From Eutypella sp. D-1 (Eukaryota; Ascomycota; Sordariomycetes; Xylariales; Diatrypaceae): DNA of 64,000 bases. The first letter of the stretch is position 1; each line of letters opens with the position of its first letter. The stretch is from assembly GCA_023313575.1 (NCBI GenBank), contig JAJTTP010000032.1, forward strand, positions 186,001-250,000, in the 5' to 3' direction. Below are positions 21,132 to 32,295 of the stretch, piece by piece. The notes below the pieces were generated by a model that was given only the letters and a program-made list of their open reading frames with translations, did no database searches and was not told the DNA's origin. The position numbers and the translations under genes are program-made.

Positions 21132-21588
21132 ATGAACCCCGAAACCACCAAGGCCGAGGTCATCAAGCAGGTGCAGACGCAGTACGCCGTGGACAATGCG
21201 CGCCAACTAATAGAGGTGAGTGTCAGCAGGACAGGATAAAAAGCCAAGGCCAGACAGAGAACAACAACCTGAGTTCGTTCGTTCGATCGATCAAACCCAA
21301 CTCTGCGGGTCCAGGCGCAAAAATATCTCCACCACATCGCATTCTACTATATATACTCTTATCACCATCATCGACACCGCTAACCGACACAATAACAACG
21401 CGCACGAGTATTCCCCCAACGAACAGAAAATCAACGAGCACTGCTTCCAGAAGTGCGTCCCGAAACCGAGCACGGCCCTGTCGAGCGGCGAGCAGACCTG
21501 CTTCACCCAGTGCATGGAGAAGTACATGTCCGCCTGGAACCAGGTCAGCGCCACCTACATCCACCGGTTACAGCAGGGGCCGCAATAA
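21132..21588 (+). CDS. TIM13: Mitochondrial intermembrane-space translocase subunit Tim13
   Basis: Exons 21132-21215 and 21427-21588 give 81 residues. The 211-nt intron has GTGAGT, a GCTAACC branch point near 21379 and AACAG. Exon 1 encodes MNPETTKAEVIKQVQTQYAV and ends NARQLIE. Exon 2 carries the twin CX3C motif: Cys34, Cys38, Cys53 and Cys57 (CFQKC, 14 residues, CFTQC), then MEKYMSAWNQVSATYI. The SAWN...YI ending points to Tim13 rather than Tim8, Tim9 or Tim10. Tim13 pairs with Tim8 as a chaperone for membrane proteins crossing the intermembrane space. The intron is longer than most in this window, and an additional exon within it cannot be fully excluded, but the joined protein looks complete. 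Confidence 0.9.
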
Positions 21589-22324
21589 GATGCTGTTGTT
21601 TGTTGTCGCCGTCGTGGGGGCCGGGGGTGGGGGTGGGTGGGCGCGTGGGCGGGAGTTAAAGAGAGAGAGAGAGAAAGGGGGGTCCCTCCCCTCTTTCTTG
21701 TTCGGCAAGCGATCGATAGACCGTTTGCGCAGAAGTAGTCGGGGTTGGTCCTGCGGCTAGTGAGATTGGGACGGGGGATGGCGTGGTAAACGGCGCCGTT
21801 TCTGTACGACCCAGTTTCGAAAAACGGCTCAAATGGGGGTTGCCGAGTCGAGAGACCCCCCTAACTATATAGTACGGAGGGCTTACGGCATACGGCGATC
21901 CCCAATCCCGCCTGGCGCATTATAAACGAGAGATGTCAGAGACGAACGAGTTCGGGTTTCCCTCTTCACTCAGAGCCTTTAAAGCAGTGGAAATAAAAAG
22001 GGGGGACACAACACGGAATGGGTATAGAGTGTATTTGTATATATGTAAAAAAGAAAAAAACTAGGTTATCGCGAAACCTCACCTCAGTTAAAGACGAAAA
22101 AAAGAAGATAAAGATAAATGAGAACGGGGTTTTGCTGTCGCTTGCTTGCTTACTTGCGTATTCGATTTGATTAGGGGTCAGAAGATGCTCGAGTGCAAAC
22201 ACACGAAACAGGGGGGTATCTATCTAAATTTTTCAAATCTACGTTCACGTCTCCCGTGTAAACCCATAACGTTCAACCAGGCCTCTCGTGTCATAAGACA
22301 ACAAAACCATCTAATATATTAATA
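21589..22324. other. Convergent 3' intergenic region, no gene seen
   Basis: 736 bases between the stops of TIM13 and the NSRP1-like gene. It has a short (GA)n tract near 21661-21675 and no supported gene. Confidence 0.6.
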
Positions 22325-23647
22325 TCATCCCTCCTTCTGCTCAGCAGCAGCCCGCTTACGCGCAAGATACCGCTCCCTCGCAGACGAGATATCCGCGTCC
22401 GTCTTGCGACTCTTGACAGCGCGCTCGACGCTCTGCTGCGCCTCCGCTTCTTCCTCAAGCGAACGCTTAAGCGCCTGCTCGAGCTGCTGCTCCAGCATGC
22501 GGGATTGTCTCTCGCGCATCGCGGCTTTGCCTCCTCCTACGCCTACGAAGCCTGTGCGCGACGACGCTGACGTTGACGCTGACGTTGAGGCCTCGGTGCG
22601 GCGCCGCGATGCCTCTTCTTGTCTCCGCTTCGAGCTGGCGCTCACGTTGAGACCGCCCTTCAGCAGCTCCCGCTTATCGACGACCTCGCCGTCGTCGTTG
22701 ATCGCGACCGAGCCGCCGTGGGCATTAATCTCCCTCGCGACAGCAGCCGCATCGCGTGTCTTCTCCCCCCCCTTCTCCCTCTCCCTCTCCTTCTCCTCAT
22801 CCTGCAGCCGGCGCTGCCTCGGATCAAGTTTCGCGCGTTCCTCCGCAGCCTGGACGATCTCAGCATGGCGGCGATCGCCGCGATCCAGGAGGTCCTTATA
22901 GAAGGCCGTCATACCACCGCCAGCATTCTTGCGCGCCTCGTCTTCCTCGCGGCGCCGCTCTTCTTCCTCGATCTGGCGGTTCTCTTCTTGTTGCCGCTTA
23001 TAGGCTTCCGTGACGAAGCGCTCCTTGTCGGCGTACGCGTCGCCCTCGGCCTCGCGCTCGCGCGCGATCTTCTTCTCCTCTGCGATCAGCGCGTCCCGTC
23101 GCCGCACCGCCGCCGATTCCATCAGGCTCTTCATGTACTTGGGCCGGCGGTCTACGTCCTCAGGTGCGGCGGCGGCGATGGTCTTGTCTTGTGGCTTGAG
23201 CGAGTCGTATACCCCGTCGTAGTCGTAGATGGAAGGGTCCAGTTCCTCGGCGGCCTGCTGGTGGCGGCGCGACTCGAGGGCGCTTGAGAGGTCGCCGTAT
23301 ACGCTTATGGGCTGCTGGGCCTTTTTCGGTTTGGCGGGCGGTTGCGCGGGCGGACGGTTCTTGGGTTTCGACGAGGGTCTGCTACTGCTACTATTCTTGT
23401 TGTTCTTGTTGTTGCTGTTGCGTTCTGGATCGCTCGATTTGGTGGTAGTGGTGGTAGGGAAGTCGTCTAGTTCTAATATCGCCTGAGGACCGTTCTTCCC
23501 GTCCTTCCCGCCGTTTTCCGTGTTTTCATCGTCGGACCCGTCGTCATCTTGCGCGAACATCGGTTTTCGTTTCGGGGGCGCGGAGGGTTTGGAAGCGCCC
23601 GGCTTCTTGGCCAGATTGAGGCCGAATGAGAGACCCGGTTTGCTCAT
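22325..23647 (-). CDS. NSRP1-like nuclear speckle splicing regulator (DUF2040)
   Basis: A single frame of 440 residues from the conserved start MSKPGLSFGLNLAKK at 23647. An in-frame ATG 39 bases upstream (23686) would add 13 residues, but those are not family-like. The DUF2040/NSRP1 region runs from about residue 135 to 270: SIYDYDGVYDSLKP, RRPKYMKSLMESAAVRRRD, REREAEGDAYADKERFVTEA, then a highly charged coiled coil and GGMTAFYKDLLDRGDRRH. The tail is rich in Ser, Arg and Glu. Human NSRP1 (CCDC55) is a nuclear speckle protein that affects splice-site choice. The fungal protein probably acts in pre-mRNA splicing too, by homology. It is divergent from another splicing-linked gene, the NFKBIL1-like one. 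Confidence 0.8.
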   Translation of the reverse strand: MSKPGLSFGLNLAKKPGASKPSAPPKRKPMFAQDDDGSDDENTENGGKDGKNGPQAILELDDFPTTTTTKSSDPERNSNNKNNKNSSSSRPSSKPKNRPPAQPPAKPKKAQQPISVYGDLSSALESRRHQQAAEELDPSIYDYDGVYDSLKPQDKTIAAAAPEDVDRRPKYMKSLMESAAVRRRDALIAEEKKIAREREAEGDAYADKERFVTEAYKRQQEENRQIEEEERRREEDEARKNAGGGMTAFYKDLLDRGDRRHAEIVQAAEERAKLDPRQRRLQDEEKEREREKGGEKTRDAAAVAREINAHGGSVAINDDGEVVDKRELLKGGLNVSASSKRRQEEASRRRTEASTSASTSASSRTGFVGVGGGKAAMRERQSRMLEQQLEQALKRSLEEEAEAQQSVERAVKSRKTDADISSARERYLARKRAAAEQKEG

Positions 23648-24090
23648 TCTTGGGGATGTGACTGGATAATTGAAGTTAGAATACAAAAAAAAAAGTATTA
23701 GAGTATTAGAAGGAGTTCCTTATACACCGAGGGAGCTCTGCGTTGTCGGGGCTGTTCTTCATGAATGATGATAATAAGAAGTTAAGTATTAGGTAGGCAT
23801 GATAAGACGGGAGGATAGGTGCTATATAGGAGGTTACAGGGAGTTTAGGGGACTCCAGGAAGCTAGAGGAACACCACTGCGCTAGCAAAAAGATAAGAGT
23901 ACTTAATTAGGTACTTTTAAGACCCACCCAACCACCGACTCCCCGACCTACCGACCCTCCCAGTCCGCAAAACGTCATTTGCTCTAATTGGGTAAACACC
24001 AAATACCTACCTACATACCTACTGATCTCTTCTTTCCTTCCTCATTCACAAACAAAATCCCCAACAACACAAACAATAAACAATGCAACG
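23648..24090. promoter_or_regulatory. Compact divergent promoter between NSRP1-like and NFKBIL1-like genes
   Basis: 443 bases (404 if the upstream start of the NSRP1-like gene is used) separate the two start codons, so both promoters and 5' UTRs must fit here. No individual site is called. Confidence 0.6.
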
Positions 24091-25536
24091 ATGACGACCG
24101 CACCGCCATCGCCCAAGCGGCGCCACATCCTCTCCTCGATCAACCCCGAGCGAGCACCCTTGGAAGACCTGCAGAGGAGATCACAAGATGCAGAACGAGC
24201 AGCATCAGCATCAGCATCAGCATCGTCCACTCCTGCTGCTTCTTTCGAGCCGTCGCAAATAGACCAGGATGCCGCCAGCTCAGGCCCAGGCCGGGACCGA
24301 GAGCGATCCCCGGAGAGACGACGAAAGAGGACAACGTCCAAGTTCCGATTCAAATCCAAACACTCAAGCTCTCATCGCTCATCACGACATCGCGATCGCG
24401 ATCGCGAACGCGAAGGCGAAGGCAAAGGCGAACTCGAAGGCGAAAATGGGGGCGACGATAATGGCGACGACGACGACGAAGACACCCGGCGCTACCGCCG
24501 ACACCGTCGCCGCAGAGAGCAGGACGGCGACGAGGATGGATATAACGAGAACGATAACGATAACGACCACGATGACGATCGCGAGCACAAACACAAACAC
24601 AAACACAAGCACCACCGACACAAGCGGCGCCGACGGCACCACCGCTCACGCACACGCTCCCCCACACCGCCGAATCCGTACGAACCACCACCACTATCCC
24701 CCGACGCGGCATTCCGAGCCTCTCTATTCGACGCAATGGCAGACGACGAGGGGGCGGCATACTGGGAGGCAGTATACGGGCAGCCGATGCACGTGTACGG
24801 GCGCGACCAAGGCGGCGGCGGCGAGGGCGGCGAGCTGGAGCAAATGGACGACGAGGAGTACGCGGCGTACGTTCGGCAGAAGATGTGGGAGAAGACGCAC
24901 GAGGGTCTACTAGAGGATCAGGCGCGACGCGAGGAGGCCCGTCGCCGCCGCGACCACGAGGCCCGACATGCCCGCCGCCTCGCCCGCGACGTCGACTCCT
25001 CCCTGCGCCGCGGCGAGCTGCGCAGGCGCCAGCGCACCTGGAGGGATAGGTGGGATGCCTACGTCGCTGCATGGGCCCGATTCGAGGATAAGGACCAGAA
25101 CCACGACGACAGTGCCGGTGCCGGTGCCGGGGGGCAAGCAGGACACGGTCGTCATCTCCTCGAGCACGACACTCATCCAGCATGGCCCGTCGAAAGCGGC
25201 CGGCGCGCCGACGTCCGGGGCCATACACATACGAACACCCACAACGACGACACCAACACCAACACCAACACCAACGACAAGGGCCACAACACCACCGCAG
25301 TCCGCGAGTTCTTCACCCGGGGTCTCGACGCGGCGCGCGAAGAAGGAGACGGCGAGCAGGATGATGCAGCGCCGCGGCTGCTCAAGGACGAGCGCGTCCG
25401 CTGGCACCCGGATAAAGTACAGCAGCGACTCGGGGGCCGCGTCGACGAGGCCCTCATGCGCGACGTCACTGCCGTCTTCCAGGTTGTCGATGCGCTGTGG
25501 GCGGATGCGCGGGCTAAGGCCAAGGCCGGCGGCTAG
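24091..25536 (+). CDS. NF-kappa-B inhibitor-like protein 1 (NFKBIL1) homologue
   Basis: A single frame of 481 residues. Residues 1-210 are disordered with Ser/Ala, Asp/Glu and RS/RH/KH repeats, like many splicing proteins. The conserved part begins near residue 215 with AFRASLFDAMADDEG and contains YAAYVRQKMWEKTHEGLLED, a long Arg/Glu helix, WRDRWDAYVAAW, AWPVESGRRADV, AVREFF and the C-terminal VRWHPDKVQQRLGG. HPD is at residues 439-441 in a J-domain-like context, followed by VTAVFQVVDALWADARAKAK. This order matches fungal NFKBIL1-like proteins. In animals and plants the family is linked to alternative splicing. The animal ankyrin repeats are absent here. The long frames on the opposite strand are shadows of the repetitive GC-rich sequence. 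Confidence 0.82.
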   Translation: MTTAPPSPKRRHILSSINPERAPLEDLQRRSQDAERAASASASASSTPAASFEPSQIDQDAASSGPGRDRERSPERRRKRTTSKFRFKSKHSSSHRSSRHRDRDREREGEGKGELEGENGGDDNGDDDDEDTRRYRRHRRRREQDGDEDGYNENDNDNDHDDDREHKHKHKHKHHRHKRRRRHHRSRTRSPTPPNPYEPPPLSPDAAFRASLFDAMADDEGAAYWEAVYGQPMHVYGRDQGGGGEGGELEQMDDEEYAAYVRQKMWEKTHEGLLEDQARREEARRRRDHEARHARRLARDVDSSLRRGELRRRQRTWRDRWDAYVAAWARFEDKDQNHDDSAGAGAGGQAGHGRHLLEHDTHPAWPVESGRRADVRGHTHTNTHNDDTNTNTNTNDKGHNTTAVREFFTRGLDAAREEGDGEQDDAAPRLLKDERVRWHPDKVQQRLGGRVDEALMRDVTAVFQVVDALWADARAKAKAGG

Positions 25537-27204
25537 GATATGGAGAAGGAGAAACCCGGGGGGTTGATGATGGCCTGGCCTTTACGTAAGGAGGCTCAAG
25601 TCGGTAACAATTGTCAACAAGTAGACGAGAGGGCAGTTATCACTTAGGTAGCGTGGAGTTTGGGCTTATAGATGATCGGTCCAGCTGATCGTTCGGTGTC
25701 TGCGGGAAGGGCTTACGAAAAGGGGGGGGGTTAGGATTAACAAATGGAATAACATATGATACCCAAAACGAGACATAGTTGGTTTAGATTTATATATATA
25801 TATATATATATACTTTGCCTTGCCATGCCTTCCCTTGCTTTTATTTTATTTATTTACGCAATTGCCTCTTCTCTCTCCTCTACTCACACACAAATCTCAT
25901 CATATTTACTCCAGCACCCCCCCCCTTACTTGAGATTGATATGTTAAATATGTATAAACCATCGATCATCCCAACTCGGCTGGTGGGACTACTTTGTGTT
26001 TTATCTTTTTCGCATTCACCTTTAACTTCAACTTCAACTTTAACTTTACGTATATACATTGCATACATACATCCATACGTACTTGAGCTAGACAGACAGA
26101 TAGACAGACAGGCAGGCATGCAGGCAGGCGGGTATGTAACTAGGCATGGTATGGTATATAGGTGAACATCACGACATCGCCCTCACTTAAACGAAGCACC
26201 TACATAGGCCAGCTGAACCAACGCCCCCTCCCCCCCCCCCCCCCAACCCCCCAAAGCTTCTATTCACATACATACATACGTACATACCTACGTCAAAAGA
26301 CAGTAATCCTAGGTAAGGTAAGGTAAGGTAAGGCAAGGTAAGCTAAGCTAAGCTAAGGTAAGGCAAGCCAAGGTAACGTAAGATAAAGTAAGGTAAGGTA
26401 AGATAGTTCAGGAGGAAGGGGGGTTAGGTAGATAGATATACGATATATGATATCTACGCTACGTAGGTCCTTAAATCAAAGGAAAGCGCCGAACTGGATG
26501 CCAAAAAAAAACCCCCCCGAAAAGAAAAGGGGGGGGGGGGGGGGATATCTCCTCCGGTCGGCTAAACATAGCAATTCCTGTCTTGTTTTGTCTGTCTTGT
26601 CTTGTCTTTCGATCTCATCTCATCTCATCTGTTTAATCCCCTACCCTATTCCCTACCCTATTCAAACCCGCCTGCCTGCCTGCCTGCCTGCCATACGAAC
26701 ATATACACGACCCCCCCCCCCCCTTTCCATCCCCCTTCTCTCTCACGCTCACGCATACACGCAATCACACACACACACGTCAAGAGAAGAAAAAAAGGGG
26801 GAGAAACAAACAGCAAGCAACGCAACAGAATCAACAGCAAGCAAGCGAAAAACAACAAGACGAAGAAAAAAAAGAACATCCAATCCAGGCCTTTGTCACG
26901 TATGGTATCATTCCCCTCCCCTAGCCTCCCTCTTTCTTTTTGCCTAATGAAAATGAAAATCCCTGCCTCCCTTCCTCCCTACCTGCTTTGCCTGGGATTT
27001 TCTCTCGTATAATACAAATATTCACATCACATCACTCACTCACTCAGGGGTGGCGTTCTTTGTCCTCGGTTTCAATAACGCAATAGTTTGCTCATCACTT
27101 CTACCCTCAACCAACCCCCCCCCCCCACACCAACCTCTCCTCCCCCTTTCCTTCCAATTAAAAACGGTCATTTCTTGCGGAACTTCTGGTTATGCATAAA
27201 TTAA
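25537..27204. other. Convergent intergenic region dense in simple repeats, no gene seen
   Basis: 1,668 bases between the stops of the NFKBIL1-like gene and YTA7. It contains (TA)n near 25791-25811, C runs near 26226-26245 and 26710-26723, a GGTAA-type array at 26311-26405, a G run near 26528-26544, (CTGC)n near 26671-26693 and further C-rich tracts near 27115-27127. No supported coding sequence. Confidence 0.6.
26311..26405. repeat. Degenerate (AGGTA)n / (AAGCT)n pentanucleotide array
   Basis: About 95 bases of tandem five-base units, mostly AGGTA with AGCTA, AGGCA and related variants. The unit resembles the AGGTA words scattered in other intergenic regions of the window. Confidence 0.85.
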
Positions 27205-30200
27205 TTAGGTATCCTGGCTAGCCTGCATGACCTGCTGGGTAGACTCGATATCGCTGATGGCCTCGTTGAAGACGCGGGTGACGGAGGTGTAGACCTTCAT
27301 GCGATTGTTTTCGTGGCGGGTGCGCCAGATCTCGGCCATGAGCTCGCGGTTGATCTGCTGCAGCTGCTCGATGGTGCAGCCCGAGGTGCGCTTCGTAAGC
27401 TCCTCGAGGAAGAAGGCCGCCGACGTGTCCTCCAGCTCCACCTGTGCCGAGCCCGACGACACCGCCGACTGCCGCTGCGACTGCGTCGTATCCTCGTCAC
27501 CGTGCGACGACGGCTCGTTCAGCAGGTTCGCCATGCTGCTGGGGATGTGCGACTTGGCCCCCGCGTGCTGCGACGAGTTCGAGCGTGAGCTCAAAGAAAA
27601 CCCAGGCTGCTGTCCGTATCCCTTCGCAAGGTCATGGGTCTGAGAATGGACCCACTGCTCTTCACTCGACGTGCCTTGGCTTCCGCCAGGAATCAATTGC
27701 GTATCGGGAATATGGTCGACGGGACTCGACGGCTCGTGATGAGTACCATTAGTAAGTTGTGTGCCGAAGTTGGATGAACGATTCGAGGGGTCGGATGTCT
27801 TGGTGGTGGAGGCGTCGTTTAGAAGTGCAGATGGTGATACTCCAGGAGGCAAAGACTGTACAGCCGAGATCTGCGAGATCTGTGTAGTGTCACCACCACC
27901 GACTGCTCTCGTAGATGTGTGGACCGAGCCTGGCTCCATCCGAGGCCACTGAGAGGGAGGCCACTGATTGGGCGGCTGCATAGGCGACGCCGGGGCAGCG
28001 TGACCTGACACATCGGAATTGCTCATTTGCAGGTCGCCCCCGGGTTGAGACGGCACCGAGGTGCCATTTGTGTTAGGGTGTTCATGTGAGGGCCCATTAG
28101 ACCCATTCGACCCATTCGCCGCCGCACCAATCACCTGGAAGTGTGCAGTCGTCGTCGTAGGGGGGTTGTTTTGGTCGCCCTGAGACTGATTCTCACCAGT
28201 GCCAAGTTTTGATTGCGCTTGGTCGACAATGGCCTGCATGGCCTTCTTCTTTCGAGCCCGCTCGGCTTTCTGGTTTCTTCGTTCTAATTCCTTTCGGTAT
28301 TCCTCATCCCAGTCGATGGTCGCCCTAAACTTCATGTCGATGTCTTCAATGTCGACTTCGACATTACTGAAAAGCTCCGAAGCCTTGATTTTACGTTCCC
28401 GATCGCCAGATGCGATTGCATCGTGCTTCAAGGTATACACGTCCTTGAGAAAGGCCTTCGGTTTGATGTAGTATCCATTGGCGAGCCGCTCCTCGATTGT
28501 CTGGATATCCAGGTTGTAGAAGAACTTCCCGGTCACCGTGTCCCGCAATCCAGGATAGCCATCCTTGTCCTTGTCTGGCTCGAATGGCCGTGGCATTGCA
28601 CCTTCTACATCGGCTCTGACATAGTTGGGATCGAGTTCATCAAGCAAGTACTGGTAGGAACCCTGAGGAATAACCGGATTGCGGAACTTCTTGTATTTTC
28701 GGTTGATCTGGTCCATGATGGGCTGCAGATGAACCTTCATGTGGTTCAGTAGTTGGCGGTAACGCAGTCCTTGTTCCCTGGCCTCCTGCTTTGTGAGTAC
28801 CTTGGGCGGCGGGGGCGGTGCGATGGGTAATTCCTCGAGAACACGCTTCTTGCGGTTGGCTGGATCAGGGAAATCTTTTGGAAACCTTCGCATGTGCTCG
28901 ATGATAGCCTCGAAATATTCCTGGCGGTTCTCCTGCGAACAGTTAGTGACACGAACCGGTGCTTGCTTGAGAATAGAGTGACCCAGTGAACCCACCTTGA
29001 TAGGACGCGCAATATCCGTGAGACACTTGTGCGAGTATCCAAAGAGATCCCGCTTCAGATCAATATCGAGATATTTTGATTCCGTCTCAGCAGTAGCCAG
29101 AACCAAGATTGGATCGTTTGGTTGAATCGACCGCAACATTGACAAGAAGGCAGTCAACGGAGATCCTGCCATAGCGGCGTACCAGGTATCAACATTGGGG
29201 ATGAAGATCACGCTTGGCTTATGACGTTTCACTTCCGCAAATTGGGTGACCAACGCTTGCTCGATAGCCTGCCAGCAGATTAGTAACTATACACGGCTGA
29301 TAAGGCATCATAGGCGATAATTGTAACTTACTTGTCCCGATCCATATATGGTCGCTAAGTCGAAATACTGTACGTGGACACCCTCAAAGTAGTGCAGAAG
29401 AGCCGCACTAATGTACCCTTGGCCCATGCCAGGTGAACCGGTGATGCAAAACCTGGGCCGGAAGACGCGAGCCTTGTCGAGTTCCTCTTGTAAGGCCTCC
29501 CGTGCAAAGCCGAAGTCGTCATCCTCGTACGGCTCAAACATGGCATCCTCTAGGGCGGTAGGCTCCTTCTTGCGAGGGAAAACGCTATCTAGCATCATCT
29601 TCGCAACATGAAGCTGGTTGCGCAATAACGGCTCGATCGGCTTTGGTAGGGGGTTCACATCAGAGCCTCCTTGTCTCTGAGATGATGGGACAAGTTTCTT
29701 CTTGGCCTTGCTGAAATCAGTCAAGTGCACGGTAACCTTACTTGGGTCGACAACCAGTTTCTCTGGCGATGAGTAAATCTGTGGATACGTCCTCTGGATA
29801 GCGTTCAATGCGGCCTCGGTACACAGAGCGCGCAGATCGGCACCACCGTAGCCCTTCGTATCCCGGGCAAGGGATTTCTTGAACTGGTCCGGAAGGCCCC
29901 AATCCTTGGTATGAATGTCGATGATGGATTTCCTGGCATCTGCATCAGGGAGTGGGAAATAGAACTCTCGATCGAATCGGCCAGGCCGACGAAGAGCCGG
30001 ATCAATATTATCCGGACGGTTCGTGGCGCCGATTACGATGACTTGACCACGGCCATCCATACCATCCATCAATGCCAGCAAGGTTGACACGATGGAGGCA
30101 TGGATCTGCTCCTGCTTACTAGACCGGACGGGTGCGAGGCCATCTATTTCGTCGAAAAATATTATGCTTGGCTGAGTTCTGCGGGCTTCTTCGAAGAGCA

Positions 30201-32295
30201 ACCGGAGTTGTCTTTCGGCCTCACCCACCCACTTGCTGAGCGCGTCGGCGCCTTTACGCATATAGAAGGCGATCTTCTTACCACCGGCTCCCATAGAGTT
30301 GGAGAGGGCCCGAGCCAGCAGCGTTTTTCCTGTTCCTGGAGGACCGTGGAACAGAACACCACGCGGAGGCGTGACATGGAATCTCTGGTACATGTCTGGG
30401 TATAAAAGGGGCAGCTGTACCATCTCTTTGAGTTGTTCGATGTGGCTTTTCATGCCGCCGACCTGACTGAAATCGACAGACAGGTCCACGCCAAGGGGGT
30501 CGGCGTCGGCAAGGGCCTTCTGGTTCTTGACTCTCCCCACATTAGAACCCCCGGCACCTGGACCACCAATGGCTTCCAGATTCGAGGGCTGGCCATGTCC
30601 TGCGGGGCCGCCGCCAGTCAGACCCTGAGCTTGGTTCGTACCTAGGTTCCCGGCAGTGTTGGAGCGTTGCGTCATCTCCTCATCACTACTGTCCGAATCA
30701 GCACCGCCCGCAGCTTCAACTGCTCCAGAGCCCCAGGGGCCAGCAAAGGCGGCGCCAACACCGTTGCTTACACCCCCGAAAGGGCCCGCGAGCGTGTGAA
30801 GGGCTCGTTCCCAGCCACCTGTAGCACGAGCACCGCGCCGGCGGCTCGGAGCCTGAGCAGGCGCGTCTTCGGCTTCCTCCTCCACATTAAATTCTTCAAG
30901 CTGGGGTATCGTGTAGTTGACACCACCACGAGCACGTCTTGAACGCAGCTCCTGGGATGCCATCTCAGGCGAGCGCCTTCTCCTAGTTCTACGAGGCCGT
31001 CGACTCTTGCTATCTTCAAAAAGATCTTCAGCTTCTTCCAGGAGTTCATCCTGGTCGAGGTCTTCATCGCCTGAGTTATCGCTATCTTGCGATCCTCTCT
31101 TGGACTTGCGTTTTCTGCCAGCGGACTTCTTTCCTCGAGAGACTGGGGTCGAGTCTCCACCGTCATCATTGGCCACACCGTTTTCTGACCCACTCAAATT
31201 TCCATCGGCGGATTCGTTATCAGGCTCAAAGTCACTGCTCGGCTCCTGGACGGACTTTCTGGCTTGAGACCTGCGGGTCAGTCGGCGATTCGTTGAAACA
31301 TCAGCTTCCGGCTCGGAAGCGACCTGAGCGGGAGTCTCTGCTGCTGCGGCTCTAGCGCCCCTCGTCCGACGTGTTACGGGAACATCGTCGTCTTCATCCT
31401 CCTCCTCAGGCTGCTCCTTGGGCTCCTCGGGCTCCTCGTTGGGTCGCTCGTTAGGTTCCACAGTGTCCATCACGACATCTTCGGCCGCTTCTTCATCAGC
31501 CGCTGCAGCATTCCCGGCTTCAGCATCCTCGATATCATCTTCTAAGGGTTCCACTTCAGGAGGCTCCATGAACTCGGCGACATTCTCATTCGGGACATCT
31601 TCCTGCGTGTCTTCTTCAATAGGAGGAACGGATTTCTTCGGCGCTTTGTTTCCACGGGTAGCCCTTGTTTTCCTGGCTAGTGCTTCGGGGCTCTTGCTCT
31701 TGGATGCCCTGGTGACTCGAGCATGTCTACCAGAGTTTGACAGCTCAACAAGTTCTTCGCTCTCAGCGGTTCGAGCTCGTGTCGTTCTTCTAGTAGCGAT
31801 AGGAGCATTGGCGGATGAACTAGCAGGAGCCTTCGGAAATCCGCGTGAGAGCTTAATGGTGACAATTTTGGACTTGCCACGTGTCGCTCTATTTGCCCCG
31901 TCGTCAGAATCGTCTTGTTCGCCCAGATCTTGGATATTCTCGTCGTCTGAGCTCTCCCTATACGTGACCCTTTTGGCAGCAGCCTTTCTCATACGGCGGC
32001 CGGTGTGTTCGTTGATGGGTAGATCTTCGTCATCCTCATCATCGTCGTGGCCACCATCGAATGATCCTTCCTCTTCACTATCTTCGAGGATTTCGTCATC
32101 ATCATCGATATCAGAGCCTTTGTACTTATTCCGTCTACGGCCCGATGATCTAGAGACTACTGCAGGCCGAGAGCGTTTCCGGGATTGAGACGGCGGCGGT
32201 TCAGCGCCAAGCTCGAATGTCTCGTCTTCGGGGTCCGACACGGTAGGGTCGAATTTGTCCATGACCCCACCGCGCTTTCGCTTGTTGCCGGCCAT
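27205..32295 (-). CDS. YTA7: AAA+ ATPase with bromodomain, Yta7/Abo1/ATAD2 type
   Basis: Exons 32295-29332 and 29268-27205 give 1,675 residues. The 63-nt intron has GTAAGT, a TACTAAT branch point and GGCAG, and joins IYGSGQ to AIEQALVTQFAEV. Residues 1-570 are acidic and disordered. AAA domain 1 follows VDFSQVGGMKSHIEQLKEMV. Its Walker A GPPGTGKT is near 651-658, with Walker B IIFFDEIDGLAP, IGATNRPDNIDP and RRPGRFDREF. The second AAA domain has GSPGMGQGY near residue 953, where the Walker A lysine is missing, so it is probably not a normal ATP hydrolase. A bromodomain-like region follows near 1150-1300 (KFRNPVIPQGSYQYLLDELD, FYNLDIQTIEERLANGYYIK). The tail is Ser/Gln/Asn-rich and disordered. 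The family handles histone H3-H4 and nucleosome density on chromatin. Confidence 0.92.

Noticed and set aside
24350..25228. 292-codon minus-strand frame over the NFKBIL1-like gene
   Set aside because: Arg/Gly-rich shadow of repetitive RS/KH codons. The plus strand carries the conserved C-terminal HPDK block.
25791..26405. Transposon or centromeric satellite
   Set aside because: Only short microsatellites are seen. There is no long tandem unit, terminal repeat or transposase.
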